Shown one piece after another: positions 11,194 to 23,443 of a stretch of 64,000 nt of DNA. The translations under genes and the position numbers were made by a program. The stretch spans positions 380,887,179 to 380,951,178 of the forward strand of contig NC_081407.1 of the NCBI RefSeq assembly GCF_030272615.1, in the 5' to 3' direction. This DNA comes from Cryptomeria japonica. Taxonomy: Eukaryota > Streptophyta > Pinopsida > Cupressales > Cupressaceae. Every line of letters begins with the position of its first letter. The stretch's first letter is position 1. The notes below the pieces were generated by a model. That model was not told the origin of the DNA and searched no databases. It saw only the letters and a list, made by a program, of their open reading frames with translations.

Positions 11194-13407
11194 TTGTTCT
11201 TAAAATGCGTTTCGCACAATTTGCCAAAAATAACTAATTGAAAAAAAGAAGCCTTCTAGCTTCTACCACTTCTTATCTAGTTCTGGTTTAAATTGAATTT
11301 AGAATGCATAAGATGATTAATCTCTGCCATTTACATCTGTCGAGCTATTTCTCGTGTATAAGTTCTTGGATATATTGTTCAATGTCTCGCAACATTTGAC
11401 AATTTATTGCATTTTTACTATTTCCTTTCTAAATTCAGTAAGCAAACTATGAGTCTGGGGATATGGTAAGGCATTCAATTCAGGTTGTACTAGTTTTTCT
11501 TAGAATTAAAGCATGAAACATCTATACGTTAAAGAAGAGGGGCCATTGCTTCACATGGGAACAATGATTCTAGTGCATTAAATGCCCACATCTGATCAGA
11601 ATGTTGGGGATTGCAGTGTACAGAAGGGTGAGGGAAACTCATAACACAGAGTGAAGGCCAAAGTGACATTTGTCATCTCATCTAAGCTTTGATGAATTGT
11701 GAAGCTCGGAACACAGAATGAACCTCTAATATCTTTCAATTAATCTTTTTCGTTTGGTCTTTTGAGGTTCCATTGTTCTATTTAATGTATTGTTTACTCT
11801 TAAGCAATGGTCAGCGATAAATAATTGTTGGCTATAGACATGCCCCTTAACAGACAACAGGATGAATCTTTTCCATCACTGAAACACTTCATAGCCTAAG
11901 CAATGATAATAATAGTTTTTGGCTATTCATACACCTTGAGTGTTCCTTGCCTTAAATCAACAATACTAAAAAGTAGAATCTGGTGCTTTTTCCCTTTTTA
12001 AATTTTGTTGTATGAGAAACTGTAGGTTGTAAATCCCTAAATTTGACTGAGAATGAAGAGTTGAGAAGCTAGAAACTGAAATTTAAATCCCATGAATAAT
12101 GGGTATGTTCAAAAGTACCATAAAAAACTGAGATTTACCAAGCGCACACATTTGTAGGTGTCTTCTTAAAATTCTTCAACGCTTTTGGTAAAGACTCTGC
12201 TTCAGATTTCCGTGCTTCAAATGAGTTAAGGTTTAATAGTCATGTCATGCCACAAAAGTAAGAAAGTTCGATCATGTTTGATGCAGCACCACAGCTCTTC
12301 GGTTACATATTAGAATTATTCACAGGAGCAGTTCAGGGAGAATAAAGCCCATCCAGGAGTCCAGCATACCACAATGAGCACAAAACATTCTCAACACACC
12401 ATATCAAGAAAATTATAGTAACATCATATATTTACAGACAGAAGAGCTTACATAAGTCTTGCACAATACAGATGCACAGCGAATCCATTCTCCAAATCCC
12501 TGTCCCTGAATCATCACAAACCTTCAGTTTAATTTATCCTTCTCTGCTTACAAAGTCATCCGCTCCAAACACAACTCTATAACAGTTATTTTTGATTTTT
12601 CACTGGTTCGTGCCACTTCTAACTATTTCAAATATGGCAAATAAAGTTACAAAAGTCTCCTGCTTCAGAAGAGTTGGTTGGCTGTCAGCCTCCTGATTCC
12701 CAGAAGTTGGTTTGCATCAATGTTACTTGGAAATTAGTTATTGTTAACGCGCACCAATTTTTTAATATTTGCATGACTCTACAAATTTCTTTTTCGTCCT
12801 TTCTTTTTCTTGTTTTGTGGAGGGAGGGTGACCTAGGAGGGCTGTGGACATTGCAGTCTATAGTGAACTCCATACAAACTTCTCTTATTGAGGTAAAAGG
12901 AGTTGCATAATGTAAAATAAATGGAGCAATACAACAAGTATGGCAATGTATACATCCATCTTTTCGTGATATATGCATATGTATCCTTGCAATAAAAACA
13001 CAATAGGATTCCAAGGCCGCCATAAGAAAAATGCAATCTGAAATTCACCAAAGGAAAAAGGAAAGGCTTGCATACAATGCTATTTCCATAAATAGTGCAT
13101 AAAGAGAAATGAGGTGTGCATGCCACATAAACAGTCCAATGTGCATCCTTGAAAGGATCAAAATCCATAGTGGATGGTTATTCTATGAAATCGTTAAGAG
13201 GTGGAACTTGTGCTTTGCCATTTGCTATGGCGTTCTTTTCTATTGTGTATAGTTGAACGCTACTCTAAGTTGGCAGAAGATCTGCATTGGAAAAATAAAT
13301 TGTAGCAAACTACCTTTGTTCATTACGAAGAAAAATTCTCATCATAACAATTATAGTTCCATTATCAAAGTGCAACACATCACATATCTTGATAATTTAT
13401 TGTCTTC
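11194..13407. other. intergenic, no gene recognised
   Basis: About 2.2 kb of AT-rich, apparently low-copy sequence. Overlapping short ORFs on both strands near 12,674-13,168 contradict one another and lack protein motifs. Nothing else is supportable. Confidence 0.4.
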
Positions 13408-13503
13408 ATGGAATGTGAATAAAGAGGCGAAACCAAACAATATATTTTAGTCCTTATGGAATGTGAATAAAGAGGCGAAACCAAACAATATATTTTAGTC
13501 CTT
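13408..13503. repeat. 48-bp tandem duplication
   Basis: Two adjacent, virtually identical 48-bp copies starting 'atggaatgtgaataaag' at 13,408 and 13,456, so the duplication is recent. Confidence 0.9.
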
Positions 13504-13626
13504 GACCACATTGCGCCACTTTAAGCTGGGGTACCAATGATTTGTATAAATTTAGAAGTGCCTACTCTATAACCTTACCAATTTGTGACAATGGTAGCAA
13601 CTTTTTGCCACATGCCTACACTCTTC

Positions 13627-13768
13627 GATTAAATAGGGTAAGTTCTTTAGCACATGACACATTCCTAGGCCCAAAACTATTCCTTTGGGTTCCATTTGAT
13701 TAAATAGGGTAAGTTCTTTAGCACATGACACATTCCTAGGCCCAAAACTATTCCTTTGGGTTCCATTT
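13627..13768. repeat. 71-bp tandem duplication
   Basis: Two adjacent copies, starting 'gattaaatagggtaag' at 13,627 and 13,698, identical over nearly the whole unit. The minus-strand ORF across them is explained by the duplication. Confidence 0.9.
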
Positions 13769-14734
13769 GAAATGGCCTTGCCTACATATCCATTTAAGAA
13801 AATCAAAGGCTATGAAGTTCGCACATGAGTTTATAACACATCACCAATGTTCCATTAAACCAATATTAGTCAAAGTTCAATTCAAACAAGTTTACTTCAT
13901 CATTGAGGAATACCAACACAAGACTATACCTTCTATATATGTCATCATTTAGCATGCCTTCATACAAAGCTAGTTGTACAATGCAAGCTCATTCCTATAC
14001 AACATGCTAATTTACAAATGTCAAGTATATCAATTAATGCAAAACACCTCACCCACCCATTTTTCCTCAATTTTAACTTCAATCTATATGGCAAAAGCTA
14101 GATGATGGTTAGGCCCATTCTACCCATATGGCTACATTAATAATTATTAAGGTAGCTACAAACTTGTCTTACATGAATGTGAGATTTATCATTTAACAAT
14201 CGCCTAGTAAAATAATATCAACAAGTAATCTCCTCCAATAACTAGTGATTAACAATGGCGCTTACTCTCCCACCCATTAATCAAACCATAGATTCAAAAA
14301 GTATAGTGTCATCTAGTAAAGATGAAAATATTGTTGTTGTTGCATCCTCTTTAGCAAGGAACGATGGTTTAGGAAGAGATTTTTCACCCCTGCATGTTGA
14401 GTTTGGCATGTTGCTCCCTAGTGATGGTTGCAATAATGACTACAATTTTTTACCTCTTCATGATGGTTGCTTGGGTTACAAGATCTTGCTAGCTAGGAAA
14501 GGCAATGATGACATCGCCTAGTCCCTAAGTTGAAGCCTTAAATCCTAGCAATCTGATGCTCCTTATGCATGGTGTCACTTGTGCTTCCTGCAGTGCTCTT
14601 ACATTTGCTTCAGTAATGAGGTGTTCTCCTTCTATAGTTGTTGGTCACCCCCCTCAAACTAAATCTCTCTACTACTTCCTTACCCTCAAGCCCCAATTGT
14701 TTAGTGTGGAAAGGAGGTCATAAAGAATGTATCT

Positions 14735-15310
14735 TATTACAGTAATTGTGCCTTAATTTGTAGATCTAATTGTCATTAACCCTCTCTAGCTAGCCTACAT
14801 AAGTGGATGTTAGTCTAGGAGGTCCTTTACAAAAAAAATTGAGCTTTACCCTTGTACCATGGGGTCTTTTGTTGTTAACTTTGGTTCACATGCTAACAAG
14901 GAGTTGATTTGGGATGGTAGCTTGTGGTTGGGGGGTGAGCATTCCCTCTTTCTCAAGCAATGGTTTCCTTCTTTTAATCCCCTTGTATATCTCCTTCATA
15001 TTGTGCCAATTTGGGTTAGATTGCCTAATATCTCTCTTTATTTTTGGGAAGACCCATATTATGGAGCTATTAGCAATTCTAATGGACGATATTTAAAAGT
15101 TGATTCAATTACTTCAAACATTGTTCACTACATATGCCCATTTTCTAGTGGATGATGACACCTCCAAGGCACTTCCTAGGGAAGTCATTCTAATGGCGAA
15201 GGATAGGTCATGGACTCAAGTTATTGACTATGAAGGTCTTACCTTCCACTACAATCTATGCCTCACTTCTAGGGCATCTTACCTTTCACTCCTCCCAGTC
15301 ATATTGTAGA
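14735..15310 (+). pseudogene. LINE (L1-type) ORF1 remnant, DUF4283 region
   Basis: The plus-strand translation follows the plant LINE ORF1 DUF4283 pattern. An N-terminal 'NCALICR...LHKW' stretch comes first. From 14,859 there is LFLKQWFPSFNP, then VPIWVRLPN and an FWEDP...GRYLKVD stretch, and after a frameshift near 15,125, LPREVILMAKD...IDYEGLTFHYNLC. The part before 14,859 has stops and another frameshift. ORF1 proteins of this type are RNA-binding partners of the LINE reverse transcriptase. No ORF2 is seen. The preceding ORF at 14,255-14,521 may be an upstream part of the same copy, but I cannot show it. Confidence 0.75.
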
Positions 15311-16041
15311 AATGCTAGTTTTTCTATGTGGTGATGAGGCACCCTCTTCAAACACTTGATGCTTGATGTATGTAATGGTTAGATTCTCTGGATGTTCCCC
15401 ATAAGTCTTTAATGGTGGGGCATAATGTGGCCCTAACGGAGTGTTTGATTTTCCCTATTAGGACTTGGCTTAATTTGCCCTAGAATTCTTTAAATGAGGT
15501 CTGGATTAATGCCTTGATTTAGAGCCTACAACCAGGTCAATTTTCAATAGATAAAATAAACATATATTTTATCATTGTTTCAAAGAAAATTTTAATCATT
15601 ATGATAATAGATGAGCAAATATATGTAATTCCACAATGTTATTGAAGGAATCCTAAACATCACTATACTTTATACAATATACGATTAGGATTCTCTTAAG
15701 ATCTTCCCCAATAACATATCTACATCATGAAGTACCTTGGGGGATCATACAAGGTGCCTTGAGCATGTCCATCAAGCCTAGGAGCACATAATGACACTGT
15801 CACTCAACCTCTTGGTTCCTCTCGGGTCACCACTACTCGAATGGACCTAATGCTACTTGCGTTCCCTATATGAACCCTATCCCCCCTTTAGAATGAGATG
15901 GTTTAATGGTGGTAGAAATGAATCTTATCGTCATTACACAAGCCTAATATTTTACTAATTATGCATATATTAAAGACAATTGGAATATTTATATTTATCG
16001 AATGAAGATATTTAACAAATTAACCAATCTATCATGTAATG
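15311..16041. other. intergenic, no feature seen
   Basis: Sequence after the LINE remnant has no ORF of note and no repeat I can delimit. Confidence 0.35.
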
Positions 16042-16180
16042 CACTATTCTTCGTACCAAAATATCAGACTAATAAATATATATATGCCTATTGTTGATCA
16101 CTGATATATATTGAGTTTGCAAATTGTATTGAAGTGTTGATCGATCTTCCTTTTTCCTCAATGATGATCACTTGATGATT
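16042..16180. repeat. direct repeat, copy 1 (partner split by element A)
   Basis: This 139-bp tract, from 'cactattcttcgtacc' to 'cacttgatgatt', is repeated almost base for base. In the partner, the first 11 bp are at 17,335-17,345 and the rest at 26,031-26,191, because element A inserted into the second copy. The main difference is the length of the internal AT tract. Confidence 0.85.
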
Positions 16181-16189
16181 TATGTATTT

Positions 16190-17334
16190 GTAGTGTCATA
16201 AAGTTGCGACCCTTGCAATTTTCGACCACATTAGGGTCTTCATGTTGGCGAATCTAATTCCCAAGCCTGATCGGAGACCAAGACTTGCTCAATCCCTGAA
16301 AACTGCACTTTTTCTGCCTCCCGCACTACTTGAACTTGCTTCCTATCCTAAGATTTCCCTCCTAGGACAGGGGCGTGGCGCTTGTCCCTGTCCTATTTTG
16401 GGGGCCCCTCCGTCCTATCTTTGCAATTTTAGTGGGAAAAATTTCCCTGTGTCGGTCTATGACAAAAAATCAATCAATTAACCCTAATTGACGAATATAT
16501 GAGTTGCATTTGCCCTCCCATTTGCATAAGTTGGAATACATGGGATCACACATTCAAGCATTCAAGAGCATTCAAACATTCAAGCATCCCTTTCAAGCAT
16601 TGAACATTCTCAGGTCTCCCTTCAAGGCTAGGTGTTGCATTCAAGTCAAGGATTCAACCATTGAAGAGGAGATCCCTTTCAACATTCAATTTCACACAAG
16701 CAATTCTATCGACAACCTCCCTTGAGGTGATTTACATTTCAATCTTTCATTTACATTTACTTGCAAGTACTTTCTTTCATCATTTGGTTAATTTCAAAAC
16801 TGGGGTTTCACCTAAAGGCAAACCCCCAATCCCCACCCCTTTTCTTCTCGTTTATGTGTGTAGGTTGCAGGTGCGTAGTTTTATTTGCAGATTTGGACTC
16901 CATTCAAAGAGGCGGAAAAACCCTTTTTGTTTCGTGGATTTTTTCGGAGGATCATGTGCACTTTTAGCACGGTCCCAACAACTTTTCCTCAAATGCGTAG
17001 GGCAGCTTCGTCTCAACATATTATAGCCAGATCTAGGTGCACAGCTTCATCTCACGCTTCTATTTCAATTTATAATCAGTTCTTTGCTACTTTTACACTT
17101 AGTCTCACAACACATAATTCAACCATTCCTCATTCTAAAAGAGGGGTTAGCTTGTCATCTTCACACCATTATCAATTCATTTAGTATTCAATCTCTTTCC
17201 GAAGAGGTTGGATCTAGTGAACTCCCCCCTCTTTTAAATGTAATGTGGATGAAGTGTTTAAAGGGAAATCCGCAGTGAAACTTTCATCTATCCTCGAAGG
17301 GAAGAAAAGCTTTCCTCTTAATCTCTCCATCATT
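16190..17334. repeat. LTR-like tract between the two direct repeats
   Basis: About 1.15 kb beginning TGTAGTGTCATAAAG, with no coding motif. It contains phrases such as 'ggaggatcatgtgcac', CT-rich stretches and repeated 'attcaagcattcaa', as in untranslated LTR sequence. I could not match both ends to a target duplication, so a solo LTR is possible but not shown. Confidence 0.3.
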
Positions 17335-17345
17335 CACTATTCTTC

Positions 17346-19935
17346 TGTTAAACACAATACACCACTGAGAGGGGGGTGAATCAGTGGTTCACAATCTTTT
17401 CCCTTTAACTATTCTATGTGTGTATACCGGTTATCAGATCTAACTGAATGCAGACTTACCAGTTAGATGGGAGACTAATACAAATGCACTCACACATAAA
17501 GACGACATCACATAACACCAACATATACGAGGAAAACCCAAGATGGGAAAAACCTCGGTGAGAAATGCTGGTGGAGACTACTGCTCCAATCCAGCCTCAC
17601 AATGAATCTTGGATTACAATGTTTAGGGCACCAACCCAAGGAGCACCAACCTCTGATTTAGGGCACCAACCCAAGGAGCTACAACCTCTTATTTTAGAGC
17701 ACCAACCCAAGGATCTACAACCCCTGCACTGAGCTACAACTCAGTGAATACAAAACATAATCATTACAAATTAATAACCTTATTACAAATGGATTTTGTA
17801 ACACATCTACAAATCTCTATGTTGGATCTCTTGTCCAGTTCTCTATCGGTTCTCTACCTCACCCACTCATTGTTGCAACCTTATCTCATGTTGCAACCTT
17901 AACGGTTCAGACTCTTCTCCTTCTTTGTCGGTTCTCTCTGTTGGTTGTCTCTTCTCTCCACTGCTACACTGCTCTCCACCGGTACTATCTTTTGTCGGTT
18001 CTTTTCTTTCCTACTCTGCACTCTTCTGCAACTCTTCATTGTCAGTTTGGTCACCACTGGTTACCTCACTATTGTTGGTTGAACTCTTCAACCCTAGTCT
18101 CTCTCAAACTCACTCTCTCTTCTGATACTCGTTGAGTACTTGATTCCTTCTCAAATGCAGCAACACTCTCATTTAGCAGCATCAACAATATCTTTGGCCT
18201 GCATACTTATAGCCAGATTTTCCCACCAAGATGTGAGTTTGAGCTTGGGGCCTTTAGGGTTTCTTCCACAATCGCAAGGCATATCAAATCTAATCTGATC
18301 TCCTACACGAAGATAGGCATCCTGCAAGCAATCAGACATTACCTACCATATATTCTTCCTTCCAAGGCACGTTTGCTAAACTTAGCAAACACAGACAATC
18401 AGTTGGCGAGGCACAAGATCAATCACCATAAATGGTTCTACAGATTACATCACCAACCTCATTCTGCACCTAGACACACTGCATCAATCAATGCATCCCA
18501 TCGATCACCTCTGTTCAACCTTCCTCGAGCCACACACCTCTGCAACACATCCCATGATTTACGAGGTCTACAATTAATGTCGACCAACTCTGTAACAACC
18601 TTGTCGGTGCACACTCCATCTAGTGTTGCATGCATGTCCGCCACCTTGACTCCACATGGCACCTTTGTCGACATCCACCTTATCTTGGACCTCTGTGTCG
18701 GTTCAAACAGGATCACCAACCAAACACTCAACTGGTCCTTCTTTTCTGCAGGTTCTCTAACCCTGTCGATATCTCACACTTTACCAATTAACTATCATGT
18801 CTGCACTTTCATGTTATGTCGGTGTAACACTTTAACCGGTCACCAGACATGCCTATCCATAGCATGCTCATCCTCATCAGGTAGGAGCACATCACTTAGC
18901 CTCTTTGCTTCCTTACTGGTTCTCATGCTCATTGGTAGCCATCCCGATGACACCATGCCATCAACCTTCAATTGATTCCATCTAAGGCATCTGCATACTA
19001 GTTGCATTCTCTATCTCCTGCTGCTCCACTTTGCCTTCTTCATCATCAGACTGGACATCATCTCAGTTGGTTTGTCAAGGTGACAAACCCATTATTTCTT
19101 TACTCTTCATTTTATGTCTCGGTGGCACAATATGCCAACCCTTTATGATCCAATGCACATCTCTAATTACATGCACCTGAGGCATCCTTTTGTTTCGGTA
19201 GATCTGGGGTGATCCTTCAACCACCTGCCTTTACCTCCTCTTCCTTATCTCACAGAACTAAGATGCATACTTTGCATAATAGGAGATAAGCTCCACTTTC
19301 CACTAGGAGTGGATCCTTGTCATCTGCATCCTACAATGCACTCATGTGGCTTCCCTGTTTGTGCAGCATATCTACAAACACGCACATGTGATCCAATTTG
19401 AGCACACTCACTGTCAGTCATCTCTTCACATGGTGATTGCATCTCTATCTAGTGGGAGTGTTGTTGTTCTACATCCACAGAGCATACCGGTAACTTTTAC
19501 ATCCTTCTTCTCCAGTGTTGATGTGATTTAGGTAATATTCTGCCTCTTCATCACAAACAATAGCTCAAGCATCCTCCTCACCCTGCTTGTACACTTGTCA
19601 TAAGCATGTCAGTTGACAACCACTCACTTGGTTGATTTGTCTTCTCCATATCAGCACATTACTTGCTAGCTAACAAACTCTCCTTACCAATGACAAATTG
19701 TACCGGTAACCTGCCCATCTTTTCCACACAAGTCAAACACTGACTTGTATATCGGTGACTCCAAAGGTCATTCTACTAAATTACATTCTCTCCCTTACCT
19801 TACCGATGCACTGCAACACAAGATGATATCAAAGATATCTCATTTTGTATGCATCCATAATAGTGCAGCACATGCATCTCTTATACCAGTATCCTGCCTA
19901 TATCGGTTGACATCAATGACAACACAATGCCAACA
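17346..19935 (-). repeat. element A 3' LTR
   Basis: 2,590 bp, matching 23,444-26,025 throughout with scattered substitutions and small indels. The plus-strand end '...aatgccaaca' is the complement of the LTR start TGTTGGCATT. Long plus-strand ORFs inside, such as 18,373-18,975, run antisense to the element and are broken in the other LTR. Confidence 0.9.
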
Positions 19936-19950
19936 ATCTCCCCCTTTGGC
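19936..19950 (-). promoter_or_regulatory. element A polypurine tract
   Basis: The minus strand reads CCAAAGGGGGAGAT directly before the LTR start TGTTGGCA. This is the usual plus-strand priming site of copia elements and fixes the orientation. Confidence 0.85.
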
Positions 19951-21313
19951 ATTGATGTCAACTCATGTAGTATCCAGCAAACTACATAATCTCTCTCCTC
20001 CTTTGTGTGATCCAACTCTTCCCCTTTGTATATTCCATGGGTTCTCATACATGTAGTATGTGGTACACTACAAAATCCTTCTCCCCCTTTGACAACAATG
20101 GCAAAGGGCATTGTTAGGATATCATTCCTCCTTGTATCTACCGAGCACTGACAGAAATATTTCTCCCCCTTTATCTTTATTGGATGCATCTCCTCTTTTG
20201 ATACCAATTGGTACAATTTCTCAAGTTACAACTCTCGAGATGTAGGACTCAACCATCAATTGACACCAATTGCTCAGAACCAAGTATTTATGCAAACCGG
20301 AAACACATGCATATATGAGTCTGAAACCAATTGAAGAACCATGTGTCAGTGAAAACAACATACCTTTTGGTCAAGCTACATCATCTCCCCTTGATATGCA
20401 GAAGCCTTTCTGACCTCAAATTGCTGATATCAAGTGTTGAAGCTAACACTGATACCAATTGTATATCTTTCAATACCAAAAGCATGTTCTCTTGTGCAGG
20501 TAACTTCCCTCTTTTCAGAAAACACTCTCGGTGATCTAGTTGTGATTTCAATTGAATAGGCATTGAAATATCTCACAACCCCAGGCACTTCCAAAAACAT
20601 CATCACACCGGTATAGCCATAGACACTTACACACCCTATGTGTCCAACGAATCGGATACAAGTCAGAAATCGGGGCTGTCAACTCCCACTGAGTCATGCA
20701 TCTCAAATCCTCATAGCTTGTCAAGTTCAAAACTAGAGCCAAACTGCCCCTTATACGGATTGAGTTTGCATATGTGATCAATCTAATGATCTATCAACTC
20801 CATTATATCTACCACAACAAATGACATGATCTTGGATGTACACAATGCCATACAATATCATTATCATGCCATAAATCAAACCGGTTAGCCCAAAAACATG
20901 TATGCCTGCATGATCAACAACCAGGCCAACATATGTCATTCAAGTCTTCATCAACACCACCTGAGACATAACTTCCCCATTCCATGTTACCGGGGCTAAT
21001 GTAATGATCTCCAACCTCATTGTCTTACATGACCTGCAATTACCTGTTAGCATTCATACCAGTAACATCCAACTCATACCTGTTCCTTGTACCGGTCCAT
21101 CATCACTATCGGAACACCTTCATGTAAATCCAGACATCTTATGTCAATTTTGCATCTGATTCCAATTGTAAATATGCCAACCATTGACACAAGTAGTAGT
21201 GATCCCTCTTTGATTTGTAGGTGTGTAGCCAAGGCAGCCACTACACACTTATCTTCTCATTTTCTTCCTTCATACTGGTAGCAACATGTTCTTCCATGTG
21301 TCTTCTTTCACTG

Positions 21314-21350
21314 AGGGGGTGATTGATAAGTTTAGTGTATCAATCCCCCT
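21314..21350. other. hairpin in element A interior
   Basis: AGGGGGTGATTGATA pairs with TATCAATCCCCCT across a 9-base loop, with a two-base bulge. On the minus strand the right arm, TTTAGGGGGATTGATA, also resembles a polypurine tract. Its role is unknown. Confidence 0.4.
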
Positions 21351-21745
21351 AAAGTCTTGCATCTCCTTTAATCCTTAGGAGATATCACCTGTGCATTGAA
21401 TGAACAATGTTGATCCATGGTTGCATCCTCTTTTTTCTTCTTCCATTCCTGCTTGGTCTCATTCTTCTTCCCATTTTCAGTCATAGGAGCAGGTCATTCC
21501 TTCTTCTACTGGTGGGTCCTTTCATTTCCAGATGTTGCTACATAACTGGAAGTAGTACTATAGTAGCACATAGCATCCATGTCAATCTCATGATTGGGGA
21601 ACCTTTTAACATGTCAGTTAGACCATCGTCTTCTGGTCATCCCATTGTATCCTGCTACCGGAACCGGTGGACCTCTTGATCTTATAGGAACAAAACCTCT
21701 TCTACTTTTGTTCCATGTAACATTTTGTCTCTCATATGATCTATA

Positions 21746-23373
21746 TCAATTTCTATGTTGAGCATAGCTACTACACCGGTAGTCATGTGACTGCAAGTTC
21801 ATCCTTCTGCAGTTATGACTTTTATGGCCAAAGCCATTACACCTCCAACAAATGACATTATTGTTTCTAGGAAGAACATATTGTCTATTCCTAGACTTCA
21901 TTTTGCATTCATCTGCCCTATGGTCATTTTCTTTGCATGCAAAACAGTAACCAAAGAGAGGGGCCACATAACTTACTAATTTGTTTTGCCATGCTTGAGG
22001 AGATCTCATTGGTTTAGTATCTCCATTTCTGCTTCTCCGGGGATGAATCTTGGATTGTCCACACTCTGCAGCTCTTCCATCCATTCTCTCATTTTCACAT
22101 ACATGCTTTGTCTTATGGGCAGTAGCATTTCCTTGTCTTCTACCGGGAGGAGGTCTCTTTGTTGTCTTCTCATTTTCTTGATTTTGGTGAAGTTGCCTTC
22201 TCTCAACTTCCCTTTTCCTTTTGGATCTCCATTGTTCAGCCTTGCAGCACTGGTCTTCTTCTACATGTCCTCACCAATTGTAGTCAGATCAATCTTCTTT
22301 CTTGTAATATTTCTAACCGTGAAGGTCTGACCCTTTCCATTTCCATCTGAGGAGACAAATTGAATATCTTTGTGGGAGGTCTTCTTGCTTGTAGAGCATT
22401 CACTGGCAGCATATCCTAATCCTCTAGTATCCTTGGAATGTTTTTGTTGATTCAACATTTTGTCCAGGGCTTCAGTGATGCCATCATACCAGTTTCTTAC
22501 CTTGAGTTCATTTTTGCACTTCTCAAGGTCTTTCCTCAGATTCTCCATTTCCTCTTTCAGCTTTTGACACTCGTTGACCTTTGTCTCCACTTCTAGTTGC
22601 AACTCCTCACATCTTCTTTCATCAGCACCAAGGACTGATTTCAATTTATCAGTCATTCCCTTGGCATCTTCAAGTTGAGTTGTCAACATGCAGACATTTT
22701 TGTTTGACTCTTCAAGGCATGTTCTCAAGTAATTACATTCTTCATGAACTGAATTTTTGTAACTCTTAAATTCATTTCTAACAAATTTCAATTTACCAAG
22801 GGCACTTAGCAACTCACCTTCTAGATCAACTTCAGCTTCATCTTCTTCTTCATCTTCTTCATCACTGCCAAACACATCTTGTCAGTGGGATTTGTCTGCC
22901 TTGTCACATTCTGATGTGTGCACTTCACTTTTTGTCTCTTGTGTCATGAAGAGATGAGTTTCCTCTTCATTAATGTTGCAGCAATTGACCGATCTTCTTT
23001 CAACACCTCCACATGTGTCTACTTTGTTGTTCTTCATGCTTCCACAATCTGATTCAACAGTGCATGGTTCATTTCCATAAAGCTTCTTCAGTCTATCCCA
23101 TAGACTTTTTGCAAATCTGCACTTATCCAATTATGAGGAAACATCACCGGTAAGACCACTAAATATAGCCTTCATGGCTTTAGCATTGCACTTAGATCTT
23201 CTTCCTACTTCTGGACCAGTGGGAGGACTGACATGACTAGGGAGACTATTTACAATAGACATCCAGACATCATACCCTAGAGAGGATAAGTTAACTTCCA
23301 TTCTACAAGTCCAAATGCAATATTTAGCCCCATTAAACACCGGAGCTGGGATTGACACTAAACAGACCATTGT
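21746..23373 (-). pseudogene. element A gag polyprotein, degenerate
   Basis: A gag-type protein in pieces with in-frame stops near 23,131, 22,880 and 22,261. Order: an N-terminal segment with MEVNLSSLGYDVW, a CRFAKSLWDRLKKLYG helix typical of copia Gag (UBN2-like), an Asp/Glu-rich stretch, a long coiled coil (about 22,800-22,480) and a KDTRGLGYAAS motif typical of large copia Gags. Two CCHC zinc knuckles follow: CFACKENDHRADEC near 21,904-21,945 and CWRCNGFGHKSHNC near 21,811-21,852. Gag packages the element RNA in virus-like particles. The likely start is the ATG near 23,371, about 60 bp after the primer site; an ORF reading through from the primer site is probably chance. The closest relative in the window is the gag of element B. 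Confidence 0.8.
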
Positions 23374-23430
23374 GTCCTTAAGCCAGAATCTACCCAAGAT
23401 GGAGAAAGCTCGACTGACTAGGAACCTACA

Positions 23431-23443
23431 CTCTGATACCAAT
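23431..23443 (-). promoter_or_regulatory. element A primer-binding site (initiator Met tRNA type)
   Basis: The minus strand reads ATTGGTATCAGAG immediately after the 5' LTR. TGGTATCAGAG complements the 3' end of plant initiator methionine tRNA, the standard copia primer. Confidence 0.9.

Noticed and set aside
12674..13168. Four overlapping ORFs on both strands
   Set aside because: They overlap in conflicting frames with no protein-like motif and no matching splice structure.
13567..13806. Minus-strand 79-codon ORF with internal repetition
   Set aside because: Its repetition is fully explained by the 71-bp DNA tandem duplication beneath it.
18373..18975. 200-codon plus-strand ORF inside the left LTR of element A
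   Set aside because: It is antisense to the element, has no motif, and the equivalent stretch in the other LTR is shorter and broken, as expected for chance in a T- and C-rich LTR.
23431..23443. Possible tRNA gene fragments at the primer-binding sites
   Set aside because: Only the short complement of a tRNA 3' end is present; no cloverleaf arms follow, so these are primer sites rather than genes.
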